This document shows positions 34,258-46,749 of a DNA stretch of 64,000 nucleotides, in pieces (the first letter of the stretch is position 1; each line of letters opens with the position of its first letter). The stretch comes from Brachionus plicatilis (lineage: Eukaryota > Rotifera > Eurotatoria > Ploima > Brachionidae), in NCBI GenBank assembly GCA_010279815.1, contig QEOQ01000204.1, positions 1,117,561 to 1,181,560 of the forward strand. The letters run 5' to 3'. Under the pieces are notes generated by a model. The model searched no databases. It saw only the letters and a program-made list of their open reading frames with translations, and had not been told where the DNA came from. Both the position numbers and the translations under genes were made by a program.

Positions 34258-35215
34258 TAAACGAAGTTAAAACATCAGTATTCAGTCATTGTAAACGATT
34301 TAATTAAATTAATTTGTTTCTATTTTATCTCGTTTTTTTTTGCTTAAGTATCATACTATCACATTTTGAAAACATATTTAAAAAAATCTATTTTAATACT
34401 TGATTTTTTAGTGCATTAGATAAGATAAAATATATGCGTTTTTAGAGTGGCGAAAAACACCTACCTAAAAATACGATATTTATTTAAATATTTACTTTTT
34501 CTATAAAATAATTTGAATTTATAATTTTTGAGATGTTTCATTCAAGAACAAATTCTTTGCAAAAATACAATTCAGCTTGAGCTATCAATCCTTTCATAAT
34601 ATTCCAAAAATTGGAAAATATTTACAAAACTAGCAACTCAAAAACAAAAACACTAGTTAGAAAATAGATACATAACAAGAAATTTTCGCTTGAATTTTTT
34701 TTATTATAAATAAACTAAAGATTTAAATAAAGAATATATCAAATTAAAATCAACTTTGAATTTAATAATTTTAAAATGTAAATCTTAAAATTTGAATTAA
34801 AAAATTTTATATCGAAATTTATTTTGCAGTATTTTGTTCAAAAAAATAGTACAAAAAAGTTGAAAGTCTATAATTTTTTTTCTAATAAATATATTTTTTA
34901 ATATGTTGCAACAAACATTATACCATATAAATAACTTTAAAAATTGATACATCTATATTCATTACAACTGGATAAGTTAAATATTTAATAATTGAATGCT
35001 AAAACTTTTTTTAAATATTTATTACTTTTTGTCTACCTTCACAAAAATATCTAATTAAATCGAAATAAAAAATGAAAAAATGAATCGAAAAATTTTTGCA
35101 CTCTATTCTTTTATATATACCTATTCTTCCCTAGAAAATTTTTGGATGAATCAATATTGATTTAACTCAATATTTCTAAAATAAAACTAAATTTGCAACA
35201 AGCTGCAGTTTACAC
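34258..35215. other. A+T-rich intergenic DNA
   Basis: I see nothing recognisable in this stretch. Confidence 0.5.
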
Positions 35216-35667
35216 TACAGTCGTGTCGCATTAATCCGAACTTTTTCGGAGTCAATAATCTCGGTTCGGATCAAATTTTTCGGATAAAAAAAAACTTCAA
35301 TTTTACAAAGATAAGAAACATTTTATTGAATAATGAAAAAATTACAAATTTAGTTAAATTTTTAAAATCTATAACATAACAAACATAAAATCTAAATTTA
35401 TAATAAATTTATGGATAAAAATCGAAAATTGTTTCTTGATTAGCTTAAATATTTTAGGATGGAGACTTGATTTAAATTGTTTGCTTTGAAATCTGAAATT
35501 TGATCATTATGTTTGAAGAATCGCAACTTAGCCAGTGATATATTTTAGCTTTACTCTATGTATAGAATACGTAAGTTAAACTCTCTAGAAAATTTTTTTG
35601 CTATTTCATATTTATTTATTTTTGGGTTATCGACATAAAATTGATAGTTCTTTGGAATACATAGAAT
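35216..35667 (-). mobile_element. Relic of a pogo-like DNA transposon (terminus plus transposase HTH fragment)
   Basis: TACAGTCGTGTCGCATTAAT followed by CCGAAC...CGGATC...CGGATAAA at 35216-35286 has the style of pogo/Tigger termini, which begin CAGT next to a TA and carry repeated ATCCGAA-type units. On the minus strand, 35667-35551 is open for 38 codons and contains YQFYVDNPKINKYEIAKKFS, the layout of the N-terminal CENP-B/Tigger-type helix-turn-helix (NP..., EIAKKF). No catalytic domain remains and the opposite terminus was not found, so it is a dead fragment. Confidence 0.6.
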
Positions 35668-36139
35668 CACCAGCCTCTATGCCACATAATTGCTATAGCG
35701 TTCATTCGTTGAGTAATCAGTTAAATAAATTTTATTTCATTTAATAATAACAAACCTTAAGTAATTTAAGACAATGAAATTTTTTTTCATATTAAAATGT
35801 GATTCACTTTTTAGATTTTTTTTCATCTTACAAAAGGTACCATCTAAAATATGATGATCAGTTAAAAAATTAATGCGTTCAATTTCGAGGATAATCGAAC
35901 ATTCATTCAATTATCATTTAAAAACATAAAATGAATTTAAAATAAAAATAATTTAAATAATATCTACTAAAAGCGACTGGTCAGTAAATTTTCTAAAATT
36001 TTTAAAAAGCTTCAATTAAGGATTAAGGATTAAAGCAATAAACCAATTACTTAAAATAAATATCTATTTGATTATTCAAATAAACCGAAAATGATTTAGG
36101 AAATTTTGAACAAACTTAGTTTTAAAATTTTAATTTTTG

Positions 36140-37565
36140 TTTATATTGAATTTCAATTGGTTTAATATTTTGTGTTTGAATTAAAAAATGTATCAAATGT
36201 TGAAATAACATTGAAAAAGTGCAATGTTTCAAATATTTTTTTCAGTTTCAAATAAAAAAATAATTTTAAGTTAATATTTCAAGCAATTTCATATTTGAAA
36301 TTTAACTCTCTAGTGAAATAGAATGAGTTTAATTTTTATTTAGAAATTTGAAAAAAATACTGAAAATTCTATTAACTTTTAAATGATTTATTTATTTATT
36401 TTTTTTTATCTGTACCTGTATTAAACTTCAGAATAAAAGATTATGAAACAAAAAAATTAAAAATAAAGTTAGATAAGATAAAATAAAATGAAAAAAAAGA
36501 TAAATAATTCATTTAGATCTAAGTAATATTCAATCGTTGAAAAACTCGATCTTGTGAACCATAGTTCGAATACGAATAATTCTTGTTCTCGGGTTTGTGA
36601 ACTATAAGCTCACCTAATTTTTTTGTTCACGAAAAGGTGAACCAAAATAGAATTAGGTGATCAAATTTCTAATTAAGTGAAAAACTTTTTGATAAAGTGA
36701 ACAAATTGTAAAGAAAAGCTATATAATAGAATGCCTAATTCTCGAAACTGATATAAAAATAAAAAAATGAAGTTAATATTTTTTTTTGTTTTTTTTTAAT
36801 TTGAAGGAGTTTTAGAAATAGCATTTGCTCTGATCTAGTTGACCTGGTATTATCCTTTCAACAATCCAAAATATCCAAATGCCCTCTCTACTTAAATATT
36901 TGCCTTTAAACATAAATAATAAAAATTAAAGAAAATTAAAATTAATTTATGACCCTTCAAGCGTCTGATTTTGGGAAATATAGATTAATTTATTTCGCAA
37001 ATTTTACCTACTCTGCCCAACTTTAAATTTTTTATCTAATTATTTTTTTTCTATCTTATTTTTTAATTTTTATTTATCAATTGAATTATTATTTTTTTAA
37101 TATTGCATTTAGTTTTTGTTTTTAAATAGATGAAAAAATATCAAAATAGGTGAAAAATTTTTAGATTAGGTGAACTAATAGTTTAAAAAACCTGAGAACA
37201 AGAATTGTTCCAGTAAGGATGAACCATTGTTCACCTAACCGACTAACATTCTTTAAAAATTTTAGTCATAACTGACGTTCGTTTGATATATATTAACAAA
37301 TACTCAATTTATAAAAAATAGAAAACAGAGCGTAAATAGTTTTTTAAACTACAAATATTATCTTAAATATCATCATAGCAAAAACCCTAAGTCAAGATTT
37401 AGAAAAAAAAAGAAGTTTTTCATGCTTGCAATATTAACTTAAAATTTTTTTTTATTTGAAACTGAAAAAAATATTTGAAACATCGCACTTTTTCAATGTT
37501 AATTCAACATTGGATACATTTTGTAATTCAAAAAAAAAAATTAAACCAATTCGTCTTCAAAATAA
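36140..37565. mobile_element. Nested palindromic repeat, with a partial copy at 49570-50060
   Basis: Outer arms at about 36188-36310 and 37425-37530 are inverted copies (TGTTTCAAATATTTTTTTCAG against CTGAAAAAAATATTTGAAAC). An inner pair, about 36560-36660 and 37150-37245, is also inverted (TAATTCTTGTTCTCGGGTTT against AAACCTGAGAACAAGAATTG). It includes an inverted copy of the LINE-like tail at about 36405-36440. There is no transposase frame. Confidence 0.65.
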
Positions 37566-38594
37566 ATTTTAATTCAAATTGAATTCGGTAAAATTTTAAT
37601 TTAATTAATAAGTAAATTGAATCAATAAATCAAAAGTTTGAAAAATTTAAAAAATCAATAATTCAATTGATATATTTAATTTTTAAATTCTGAAAAATAA
37701 AATTTCCAAAATTTGTTTTTGTAAGGAACGTCCTTAGATTTTAAAAGGCAGTCTATTATTCTCAGATAACAGCACATACATGTTGATTCTAATTTTCTGA
37801 ATATTTACAGAAATATCATATCATAACATTTTTGAAAATTTCATTTTGATTATTTTGAAGGCAAATTTTCAAATTTAGAATTTTTATTACATTTCGTTTA
37901 TAATTTTTTTTTTGATGTTTGGTTTGTCAAAAATTAAGCCAAAAAATGCAATCGAATAATCAATCAAATAAAAAGGAGTATTAAGTTTTGAAAATTTTTC
38001 AATATAAATAATCAAAATATTAATTATTGATATCCATTTTTTAAATTAATTGAAAAAAATTTTTTATTTTGAATCAAATAAATTTCAAATTTAAACTTAA
38101 ATTTTAAAATTAATTTTAATTTATTCATGAAGCGTAATCCAAGACCTCTGTATGAAGTAGAAGATTTTGCAAAAAAGTCTTTGATTATTTTTTTAGTTAT
38201 AAAAGGAAAATAAAAACTTAAAAAATTAATCTTTATTTTGTAAGTTTCATACGGTGAAAAAATGCAAGAAAAAAAAACTTTAAATGAATAATAAATTTTT
38301 ACATTTGCATTGAAATTTAAATAATTTGGAGTTTTCCAATAGATTTAAAATTTACGAGAAATAAAGACAAATAAAGCAATTACTGTTATTAATCGCCGAA
38401 GGCTAATAAAGACCATAGATTGGTAAAGCAAAAAAAGTACACTAATAATTAACTGCCCATATATAACATTTCATTTCACTTAAAAAAATTATCATGCTTT
38501 TAATGATAAACGTTGGTTTTTGCTTTCTCAATCCTAAACAAAATACTCATAATTTTAAATACAGAATAGCAAAATATGTGTAAATAAGTAGCGT
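37566..38594. other. A+T-rich intergenic DNA
   Basis: Nothing firm. A 28-codon plus-strand stretch at 38129 (MKRNPRPLYEVEDFAKKSL) is unusually protein-like but has no supporting splice sites; it may be a transposon scrap. Confidence 0.35.
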
Positions 38595-39226
38595 TCAAGC
38601 GTTGACTGGAGCATAAGGAGGTGGTGGTTCGGATATAGAAAATGGCTGGTAGATTATGTTTGTGTGTAATGGTGGCGGAGGAGTTGAAGGTGGCGTAGGT
38701 CGAGATTGGTGCGATGAATCTGACGGCATTTCAATCGGAACTTGTTGGTTTTCACTAAGAATTTCGAGATTAGAAGTCGCCGGAAGAGACCGTTCAACAT
38801 GCATTGATTCTTCCAAGGTGGTATACTCTTCGAGCAAACGCCCGATCTGTTCGTCTTCATCACTCGGATAACGTCTGACCAATGTAAACGCTGTTGCCAT
38901 TATTGACAATGCGCTTGCCAAAACAACCAGGTAGTAACTTACATCGAAAGACACATCGATTTTTTTGCCATTTTTTTCTCTTGTTTCGTTTTGTTGATAG
39001 TAAATTCGTTCCGATATCCAGAAGCAAAATCCATTTATTGCCAAACAAAATATAACAGTTAATATATGGAATATAGCGTGACGTCTTAAAAGTTTAACAC
39101 CTGATTTCATAAAACCGAATGTATCAAGCATTAGACCGATACATGATGAGAATATAGCCAAAAAAATAAATGCTATTACTGTCCGCATGATAATTATTAT
39201 TTCTCGGTTCGCACAACTTCGCAAAA
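38595..39226 (-). CDS. TMEM127: TMEM127 exon 2 (TM2-TM4 and proline-rich tail)
   Basis: The acceptor TTTCATCAAG lies just before 39226. Joining to exon 1 creates a Val codon and yields VLRSCANRE before TM2, which aligns in style with the human segment before its TM2. TGA stop at 38597-38595. Confidence 0.88.
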
Positions 39227-42200
39227 CTTGATGAAAAAAAAATTAAAAAATTTTAATAATTTTAAAAAATAGAAATAAATTAATTAAACCATTCTTCTGT
39301 TTACAAAAATCAAAAATTTTGATTACAGCTTAATTGCATGAAATTCAGAAATAAAATACAGAAAATAAAATAATAAAACAAAACTTTTATTTAATGTAAT
39401 AAAATTTTTTCAAGCTTTTTAGACAAAAATTGTCCAAATTTTTAAATTTAAATAGTTTTTTTGATTAAAAAAAGCTACACCTTGGCTTAGGTTGGTGCAA
39501 AATGGTGAAAAATGGGAAAAATATATTTTTTTAGATATAATAAAAATTATTTAAAAAATTTGTTTGTCTTCTAAAATAGCCTCTTAAGTTATTTGAAAAG
39601 ACCCTCTCAAAGCCTTTGATTTAATACCACGCAAGAAACTTTTCTCTAAACAACTGCGAGCTTTTTATATATTTATTTATTTATTTCAATGAACGCCTGC
39701 GCGATGTAAAAAAAAATTTAAAAAATAAAATAAAATAAGTAAGACAAAGTTTAAGTGTTTTCTAAAAAATTGAATAAAATATTTAATTTAAATGTAAATT
39801 TTTTTTCTTTTTTAATTTCAATAATTATTATTCATTTTGTACTCTCTTTTATATTTAATTTTCCTTATATATATGTATATTAAAGCGTGGAAAAATTTTA
39901 AGTTAATTGACCAAATGGTTTGTCATTGTCATCAACTCTGAATGAAATGATCAATGAAAAAAATTTGGGTGTATGTAAAAATTGACCTAAAGTGGAATGT
40001 CGTAGCATAGGCAAAAACAATGCACCTTCACTAAATGCTAAGTCAAAAATTTACAAAGTGTTTAGAATGAAAATTAATTTTCTGTATATTTTTTTAATTA
40101 TCGATTTTTTGTTTAAAATTAAATGAGATCAATCAAATTTTAAATAGAAAACATTATTGAATAAATAAAGATAAGTGAAAATATACTAATTTTTATTTTT
40201 AAAAATCTTAAAAATTAAAAAAAAAATTAGTTCCATTCAAAACTGCCAGAATATGATATCCATATATTTTAATAATTATAAAAAAAATAACGCGATACAA
40301 CTTGATAAAATTAAATAAAGCTTATTTTTCTTGAAAATTTTAAATAAACCGGTCAGAATAAGATCTGAATTTTTAAAATTTGAATTAAATTTTTTAAATT
40401 AATTATTTACTTTGTTTTCCTTTAATATTGTAATTATCATATTGTAATTATTGTAAATAGACAATTATCATTCAGCATTTAAAAACAAGGAGTGAAATTA
40501 AGTTCCAACTTATGAAGATTTTTTTCAATTGGCTCAACTAAATTCAAGCTAACCCTAGTAGTTAGAAGAGTCTGACTAAAAAATTAAATAAAAGAGGTTA
40601 TGTTTAACACCTTAAAAAAAGTAAAATTAAACATGTGAATGTCATATTATTTTTTTTGTTATTATTATTTTATTGATTTTATTTATAGTCTCAGAGACAA
40701 TTATAAAATTATTAATTCAAAATATCAATATTTAGACTTTAAATTATGGATTAGCTAAATAAATCGAAATTAATGAGGAAAAGTAGCATAATAAAAATAT
40801 AATTTTGAAAATATTAATTTTTTGTTTCTCCTATAATTAAAAATAAGGGAAGGATTCTTTTTTTGAGTAGGTAAATTTAATTATATTATTAGTCATTTAA
40901 TATTTTCAATTTTAAAAATGCAATTTAATTAAAATAATGAGATTTAGATATTACATAGAATGAATGGTTTAATTTAGACGGCACCATGATAAAAATTCTT
41001 AATGTTTTATACCAAATTCCAAAAAAAATAACAAATAATGGAATAAAAGGAATAAAAAATAACAGAAAAAACTAAATAAATAGATTTTTTAAGAAATTGA
41101 GAATTTGTGTTTATAAAAGTGTAACATAATGCAAAAAATGGCTAGAATTCATCAATAATTTAAAAAAATTAAAAAGTTTATCTTTGAAATTCAATTGTAA
41201 CAAATTTTGTTTAATTATGCTAAAATTACAACAAAAAATTATAAAATACCTAAAAGAATAGGGCATTATGAAATTTCATACAAAACTTCCAATACAATTA
41301 AAAAATTTTATAGCTTTTGTTCTAGTTGTCAAAAACTTGTTTTGCAGATCAAACAAAGTGAAACAAATTTTGTTTCACGTACTGCAGTATTCTGCAAAAT
41401 ATGTGCCAGTTAATTGCGTCTTATTTTTTAATACTTTTAAATGTGGTTCAATTTTGCAGACTTCCGCAGTTGGTGAAACAAAAGTTGTTTCACTTTTTTT
41501 TTATTTGCAGAACATTAGAACAAAAGTTATAGAATTTTTTCCTTTTCAAATTGGAAGTTTTGCATGAAATTTCACAATACCGAACTATAGTCTACTTTTT
41601 AAACTGACAATTTATTTTAACTGCTTGTCACTTAATTTTTTTCTTAATCTCTTGACTATTAATCAAACTTCTGATTATTAGAAACACAAGTGATCGTGTT
41701 CAAATGAGGGTTTTAAAGGTTTCTTTCAATTCGATAAAACTTTCATAACTTTTTTAAACAATTTGATAAAAAAATTCTGAAAAATGCTTTATTTGTTTAA
41801 ATTTTGTCATCCAAAAAAAATTTATCTATAAAAAGCCAACATCCTGCTAACGAAATTGCAAAAAACAAACAAATTCAAAAGCCTCTTTGCATTGAAATGA
41901 ATGAATTTAAATAAACTTCAAATAGTCTTTGCCATAGATTCACACATCCTTCCGCAACTTTTGAATAATAAATTTTTCTATATTTATGTAAAATTTTTAT
42001 GTTTTTTTTTGTTTGTTAAAGTTTAAATCACTTTTTAAGACTAAATTTTTTAATGGAATACACAATGATAAAAAAATTAGACTAAGCTTTTCTTTTTTGT
42101 GATGTTTGAATATACACTTATCTAGACAAGTTTTGATTGAACTTGAAAAATATCTTCATAGCTAAAATATTGCGACAGTTGAGTTTTTTATTTATTATAA

Positions 42201-43095
42201 AAAATATATTTATTTAAATAAAATTAAAAATTATGAAAAATTAGACTTAATTATTGTCGAGTAGAATTAAAAAATCAATTACGCAATAAGGTAATTTTTT
42301 ATTTTTTTAATTAAAAAATGGACAGAAGAATGTGAATGTGAGAGAGAGAGTAAAAAAATTTTTTAATTTTTTTAATTTAATTTTCTTACCTATGCCGTTC
42401 GGTAGGAAAAAATTGTAAATAATGATATTATTTTTGGAAATTTTGCTTGTCTCGATATGGTACTCGAGTCGACCGGGAGCAAAAAAATGTGCAACACCAA
42501 TGTAATTAAGATTACATCCGCCGCCTTGGAGAAAAAACCACCTCGTGTCGACTAATGACACGGACATAATTGAGATGACGAAAATAGCACAAATTGCGGA
42601 TAGAAAATTTCGTTCACGTTTTTTGTACACCGAAAAGTATTCATTTACATTCGTTTGAGTTGAATTTGTCAGCAAGGCTGTGGTGTTGGTGGGCACTCGA
42701 GCGGAACTGGTTGAGAAAAAAAGCTGAGAGTTTGCTGAGCGCCGAGCGGGCTGCCTATTCGACGATCTTCCAAAGAAACGCATGCTGGCCAATGTTTGGT
42801 TAAGACGACTAGGTCGACTTGTCCCCTCCATTGCATTGTCCCCCACGTTCATTTCAAGGTTTTGTACACTATCGCTTGACTCTCGTTGCTCAGCTATTGC
42901 ATAATATAAATGGTTCGAATCGGCTGGTGCCGAAGTGGGGTTTAGATCAGTCAGCTCGCTTTGAGACAGTGTATTTGAAGAGTTCTCTCGGCTTTCGGAC
43001 AAGTTTAGCTGTTCTTGAGTGGTACTGCGCGAACCAAATGTTTGCTGTTTAAAGTTGTTTACCAAACGAGCCACTCGGTCCAATATTGAACTCAT
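38595..43095 (-). CDS. TMEM127: TMEM127 homologue (exons 43095-42390 and 39226-38595)
   Basis: Four-pass endosomal/plasma-membrane protein; by family knowledge it dampens mTORC1 signalling and controls receptor trafficking (human tumour suppressor). The joined product is about 445 residues, against about 238 in human, with a long Ser/Asn/Gln-rich N-terminal extension (1-160). Membrane segments lie near 164-182, 245-270, 285-306 and 330-351. Family-like landmarks are WFFLQGGGC after TM1, RTVIAFIFLAI in TM2, FHILTVIFC in TM3, YYLVVLASALSIMATA in TM4 and RRYPSDEDEQ after it. The C-tail ends in PPPPYAP, matching the PPxY-type end of the human protein that can bind NEDD4-class ligases. The splice is phase 1: GGCATAG|GTAAGA to CATCAAG|TT. 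The start ATG is the first in the open frame. Confidence 0.88.
39898..40037 (-). CDS. Possible alternative last exon of TMEM127 or embedded coding relic
   Basis: A 45-codon open stretch with protein-like composition (contains RHSTLGQFLHTPKFFSLIIS, ending DDNDKPFGQLT and a TAA). It is preceded by an acceptor TTTTTGACTTAG, and its phase (two leading bases) fits the donor of TMEM127 exon 1, making an Ala codon. If used, it would truncate TMEM127 after TM1. Alternatively it is a fragment of a mobile element; the family is not recognised. Confidence 0.3.
41262..41590. mobile_element. Palindromic MITE-like repeat
   Basis: The left arm (GGGCATTATGAAATTTCATA, then CAAAACTTCCAAT, CTTTTGTTCTA, GTGAAACAA) is mirrored at 41465-41590 (TTGTTTCAC, TAGAACAAAAG rearranged, ATTGGAAGTTTTGCATGAAA). 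The arms are about 110 bp with a short centre. Open frames crossing it are by-products of the palindrome. Confidence 0.7.
42390..43095 (-). CDS. TMEM127: TMEM127 exon 1 (N-terminal extension and TM1)
   Basis: Encodes residues 1-235 plus one base. The low-complexity N-terminal 160 residues have no counterpart in the vertebrate protein. Conserved content starts at ERNFLSAICAIFVISIMSVS. The donor on the minus strand is GGCATAG|GTAAGA. Confidence 0.88.
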
Positions 43096-46000
43096 TCAAT
43101 TATCTTTGTTAAGTGCCAGTCAGAAAAAATAATTTTTCAAAATTTTCATTATTTTTCAATCTTCCTTCTAAACAAAAACCAGACCGATAAATAAAATTAC
43201 ACAATAAGATAGATAAATTATGGACTATGGGGCCCTAGGAACAGGCCAACCAACTAAAGAAGAGCCAACTATTTCCAATCAATCTTGTTTAGTTACTAAT
43301 TATTTTTTTCAGGAGCGAAATCTCATTTTCGAACAGAGAAAATATTCACCCAAAACATAAAAAATTATAATTTTTTCAACAACAAAAAAATAAAAAATAA
43401 TATATAGATTGCAAATGAGAAAGAAAAAATGCAAATTTGAAAATCTAGTTTTTGTTCTTTTTCGCTTTTGCTAATGCAAAATAGTCATTAAAAATTTCCT
43501 TAGTAATTTCTATGGATATAAATTAGCATAATTGTTTCAAGACTCTTTTGGTACTTTTGAGCAGTGCTGCCTACCTGAGTTGAAAACAAAAAAAAATAAA
43601 ATTATAAACAATACAATGTTGCAAATTTGAAGCAAAAAATCAATTTAAATAGGAATAAAATTTCCAATAAATCACTTTTATTTTTAGTTATTGTGATAAG
43701 AATTCATAGATCCCCTCGCAGTAGAAGATTAAATTCATTAGTTAAGCTTATATGACGTGTTTATCTGTAAAAAACAAAAAGTCGTAAAATCGGCAAGGAT
43801 GCCTTATTTTTTGATGATTTTGTTTTTAAATGTTTTATGCAATTAACTTGCGATTGATTAGATAAAAAATCTGATAGTCTAATTCGAGCATTAATGTTTA
43901 ATAATTAGACAACGGTCTCGTTAGAATCTAATATTAAATTAAATTTTGAACATGACTTTAGCTCTTTTAATTTTTTTTAATTAAATTAAAAATCTGCTTC
44001 TAAAAAACAAAATATCCCATTATAAATATTAAAATATTTTTTTAAAAATAAACTTTAAAAAAATAATATTTTGATTCAAAATTAAGCGCTCGGAGCAATC
44101 TCGGACTGAAAATCCGACTAAAAATTTAATGGAATTTTATTTTTTTTATCCCAACTCAATAATTCTAGTATCCTACTTTAATTACGGGAATACCCGTGTA
44201 GAGTATTATATTTAATTATTATGTCAAAGCTATTAGACTTTTTATGATTAATAGTTATTAAGAAGAAGCCGTTTTAGTTTCTTGTCGTCAAAGGCTTCTT
44301 CTTCCATAATTCCCTGAATTTCGTGGTCTGGCGACTATTTAACTTTAAACGCTTCTGTTTTAAAAAAAGCTGAGCGATTTTGTAGTGTTTTTGTGAGCTA
44401 AAATAAAAATTTGGTTGCTAGTATTTAGAATTTCGAACAAAAAAATTTATATTTTTCATTTAAGTAAAATAAATTTGAAAAGCTTAAATCTAACAATGAA
44501 AAAGGTCTTTTTGAGAAATTTAAAAAAAAAGATTAAATTGCTAGTTGTCAAGTTGGTTGTCCGCTTTTTATTTACACTTTTTACTTACGCAATAGTTATT
44601 AGGTGATAAAAAGGTTTAAGTACAAGAGAAAAGTAAAGACATAACCTTAGTTGAATAAAAAATTAATAAAAAGCTAACAGTTGTCTAATAAATTAATGAA
44701 GAAAATTATTTTTTCTGTAATAATAAAAAAATAGTTCGTCGTCTAATTTAAGAGATAAAACAATTTAAGTGTTTAAATTTTTTATAGCAAAAACTAAAAT
44801 GATAAAATTTTAGAACAAGTTTTTAAATTTTATCTTAAATGAACTATTCATTAATGAAATATTTTCATAAGCTTTTTAGGTAACAAATGTTTTATTTAAA
44901 GGTAATAATAGTTACGATATTTTAGAAAAAGAAACAAGAGTTTTGAACTTATTGAAATTATCCATAGTCAAATTAAAATTTAAGTGCTTATTGATATTTT
45001 CAAATTTTCCAAGTATAGGAATAAAATTTAAATATACTTTTTGAAATTTTATTATTAAATTTAGATAATAATAAGCAGTCGAGAAGACATTGGAAAACTA
45101 ATAAAGTTGAATAGAACAATAAGTTAAAATATAAAAATTTTTTTAGGTAACGAATGTGACAAAAATAAATATTGCTATGAAATATCTAATTTTCTATTTG
45201 AAGAAAATTAATTTCTTTTGACCCTAAAAAGTTTTTGGTTAAGCATTCAAAATTTCTAAACAAAGAGCCTCGTGAAAAATATTTTAATGATAGCTAATTT
45301 TCAAGAAACTTGATCACTTTTGGATAAGGTCAATTACAAAAACAATATTTCAAATTTTTGCCTTTTTCAATTTTTAGCAAATGATATGATACAGACTAAT
45401 TAATTGAGAATTAAATCTTTTTAGTTGGTAATATTTAAGAAAATTAATTAAAGTAAAGCGTCAATATTTATCTCAAGGGTACCTAAATTATTTTATAGCT
45501 CAAAGATTTCTAAGCGCTGTTCTATCGATTTTGGTTTAGAAAATATTTTGATTTTTCTCGGCACTTACTGAATTTTTTTAACAAGATTTGGCAAACCATG
45601 TCACTAATTTTCTAATTAATTTTAAGATTTAAAAAATTTTTGAGCCTGAAAAATCAGAAAACGTATCATGTTAAATTTGATTAATTTTATGGAGTTTTTG
45701 TATTATCAATAAAAAGGCAAATTAAAAATAATTTTACATTTTTAAATTTTCATTTTTTTAGATTTTTTGTGCAATATTTCAGAAAATAAAAAATAACTCT
45801 TCCAAATTATTTAGTTAACAAAATTAGAAAAAAAAATTTATAAAAAATTGCACAAAAAATCTAAAAATATGAAAATGTAAAAATGTAAAATTTTCCACAT
45901 TTTGCCAATAAAAAGTCAAAAAATGAAAATGATAGGAAATTTACATTGAAAAATCTTTCTGAAAAACAGTTGTTTAAATTTGACTTTATAAAATCAAAAA

Positions 46001-46329
46001 ATAAAATTTTATATTAAACTTATAGACAAATTTCAAACAAGTATGATTAATTCATTTATTTTAAAAATTATTTTCGAGTAGGGTGAAATCAATGATTACT
46101 CAAAATAAATTGATTTAAATATTAGCTAAAATTTGTTGAAAAAAACAGTAATTCAAAATGAAATTTTTATTAATTCTCTGCACAAAGCAAAATATAAAAC
46201 ATTAACAAAATTTATTTACACGAATTAAGCGTCAAACTTAATAAACGATTAAATTCTGTATTTCGTAATATTAAATAAAATATGAATGTCATTTGAAATT
46301 TAAAGCCTTTTATATTTTAACTTCATAAA
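43096..46329. other. A+T-rich intergenic DNA
   Basis: No supported gene. Visible items: a hairpin at 44254-44308 (AAGAAGAAGCC / GGCTTCTTCTT) overlapping a 19-codon minus-strand ATG frame, and an imperfect inverted repeat with arms at about 45731-45782 and 45846-45897 (AGATTTTTTGTGCAATATTT against AATTGCACAAAAAATCT). Confidence 0.5.
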
Positions 46330-46749
46330 TATATCAAACTAAATAAATTTTAAGATAAAATTAAAACCTTTTTTATTTGAGCTGATTAAGATAAATGATT
46401 TTTAAACTTCAGATAAACGCCAAAAAAAAATTTTTTTGAACAATTAATTTTATTAAACAAAAGTTATTTGAAAATTAATGGTCAAAAAATGAAAATGTAA
46501 TGAATGAAATTTAATTAAATAAATAAATCAAAATATTAATAATAAATTTTTTTTTATTTAATTTCTTTAATTATTTGAATTTACTTTAATAAAATTGATA
46601 AAAAATAGTTGTAAACTCAACAGACAAAATTGATGTCACCAAAATTTTTTTTTTTTAAATCTAAATAAATATTATAATTTGACTAAAGAAAAGAGAAAAA
46701 ATTACTAATTCGAGCTGTTGTCGGATATAATTCTTAAAAGATTTGTATA

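Larger units (their letters stand above)
39227..42389 (-). other. TMEM127 intron (3.16 kb)
   Basis: Holds a palindromic MITE-like repeat (41262-41590) and an exon-like minus-strand patch (40037-39898) described separately. The rest is A+T-rich. Confidence 0.8.

Noticed and set aside
41207..41567. Two overlapping open frames
   Set aside because: They run through the arms and centre of a palindromic repeat and have no domain or splice support.
43560..43585. CAGTGCTGCC motif resembling a hAT terminus
   Set aside because: No matching inverted end or target-site duplication found nearby.
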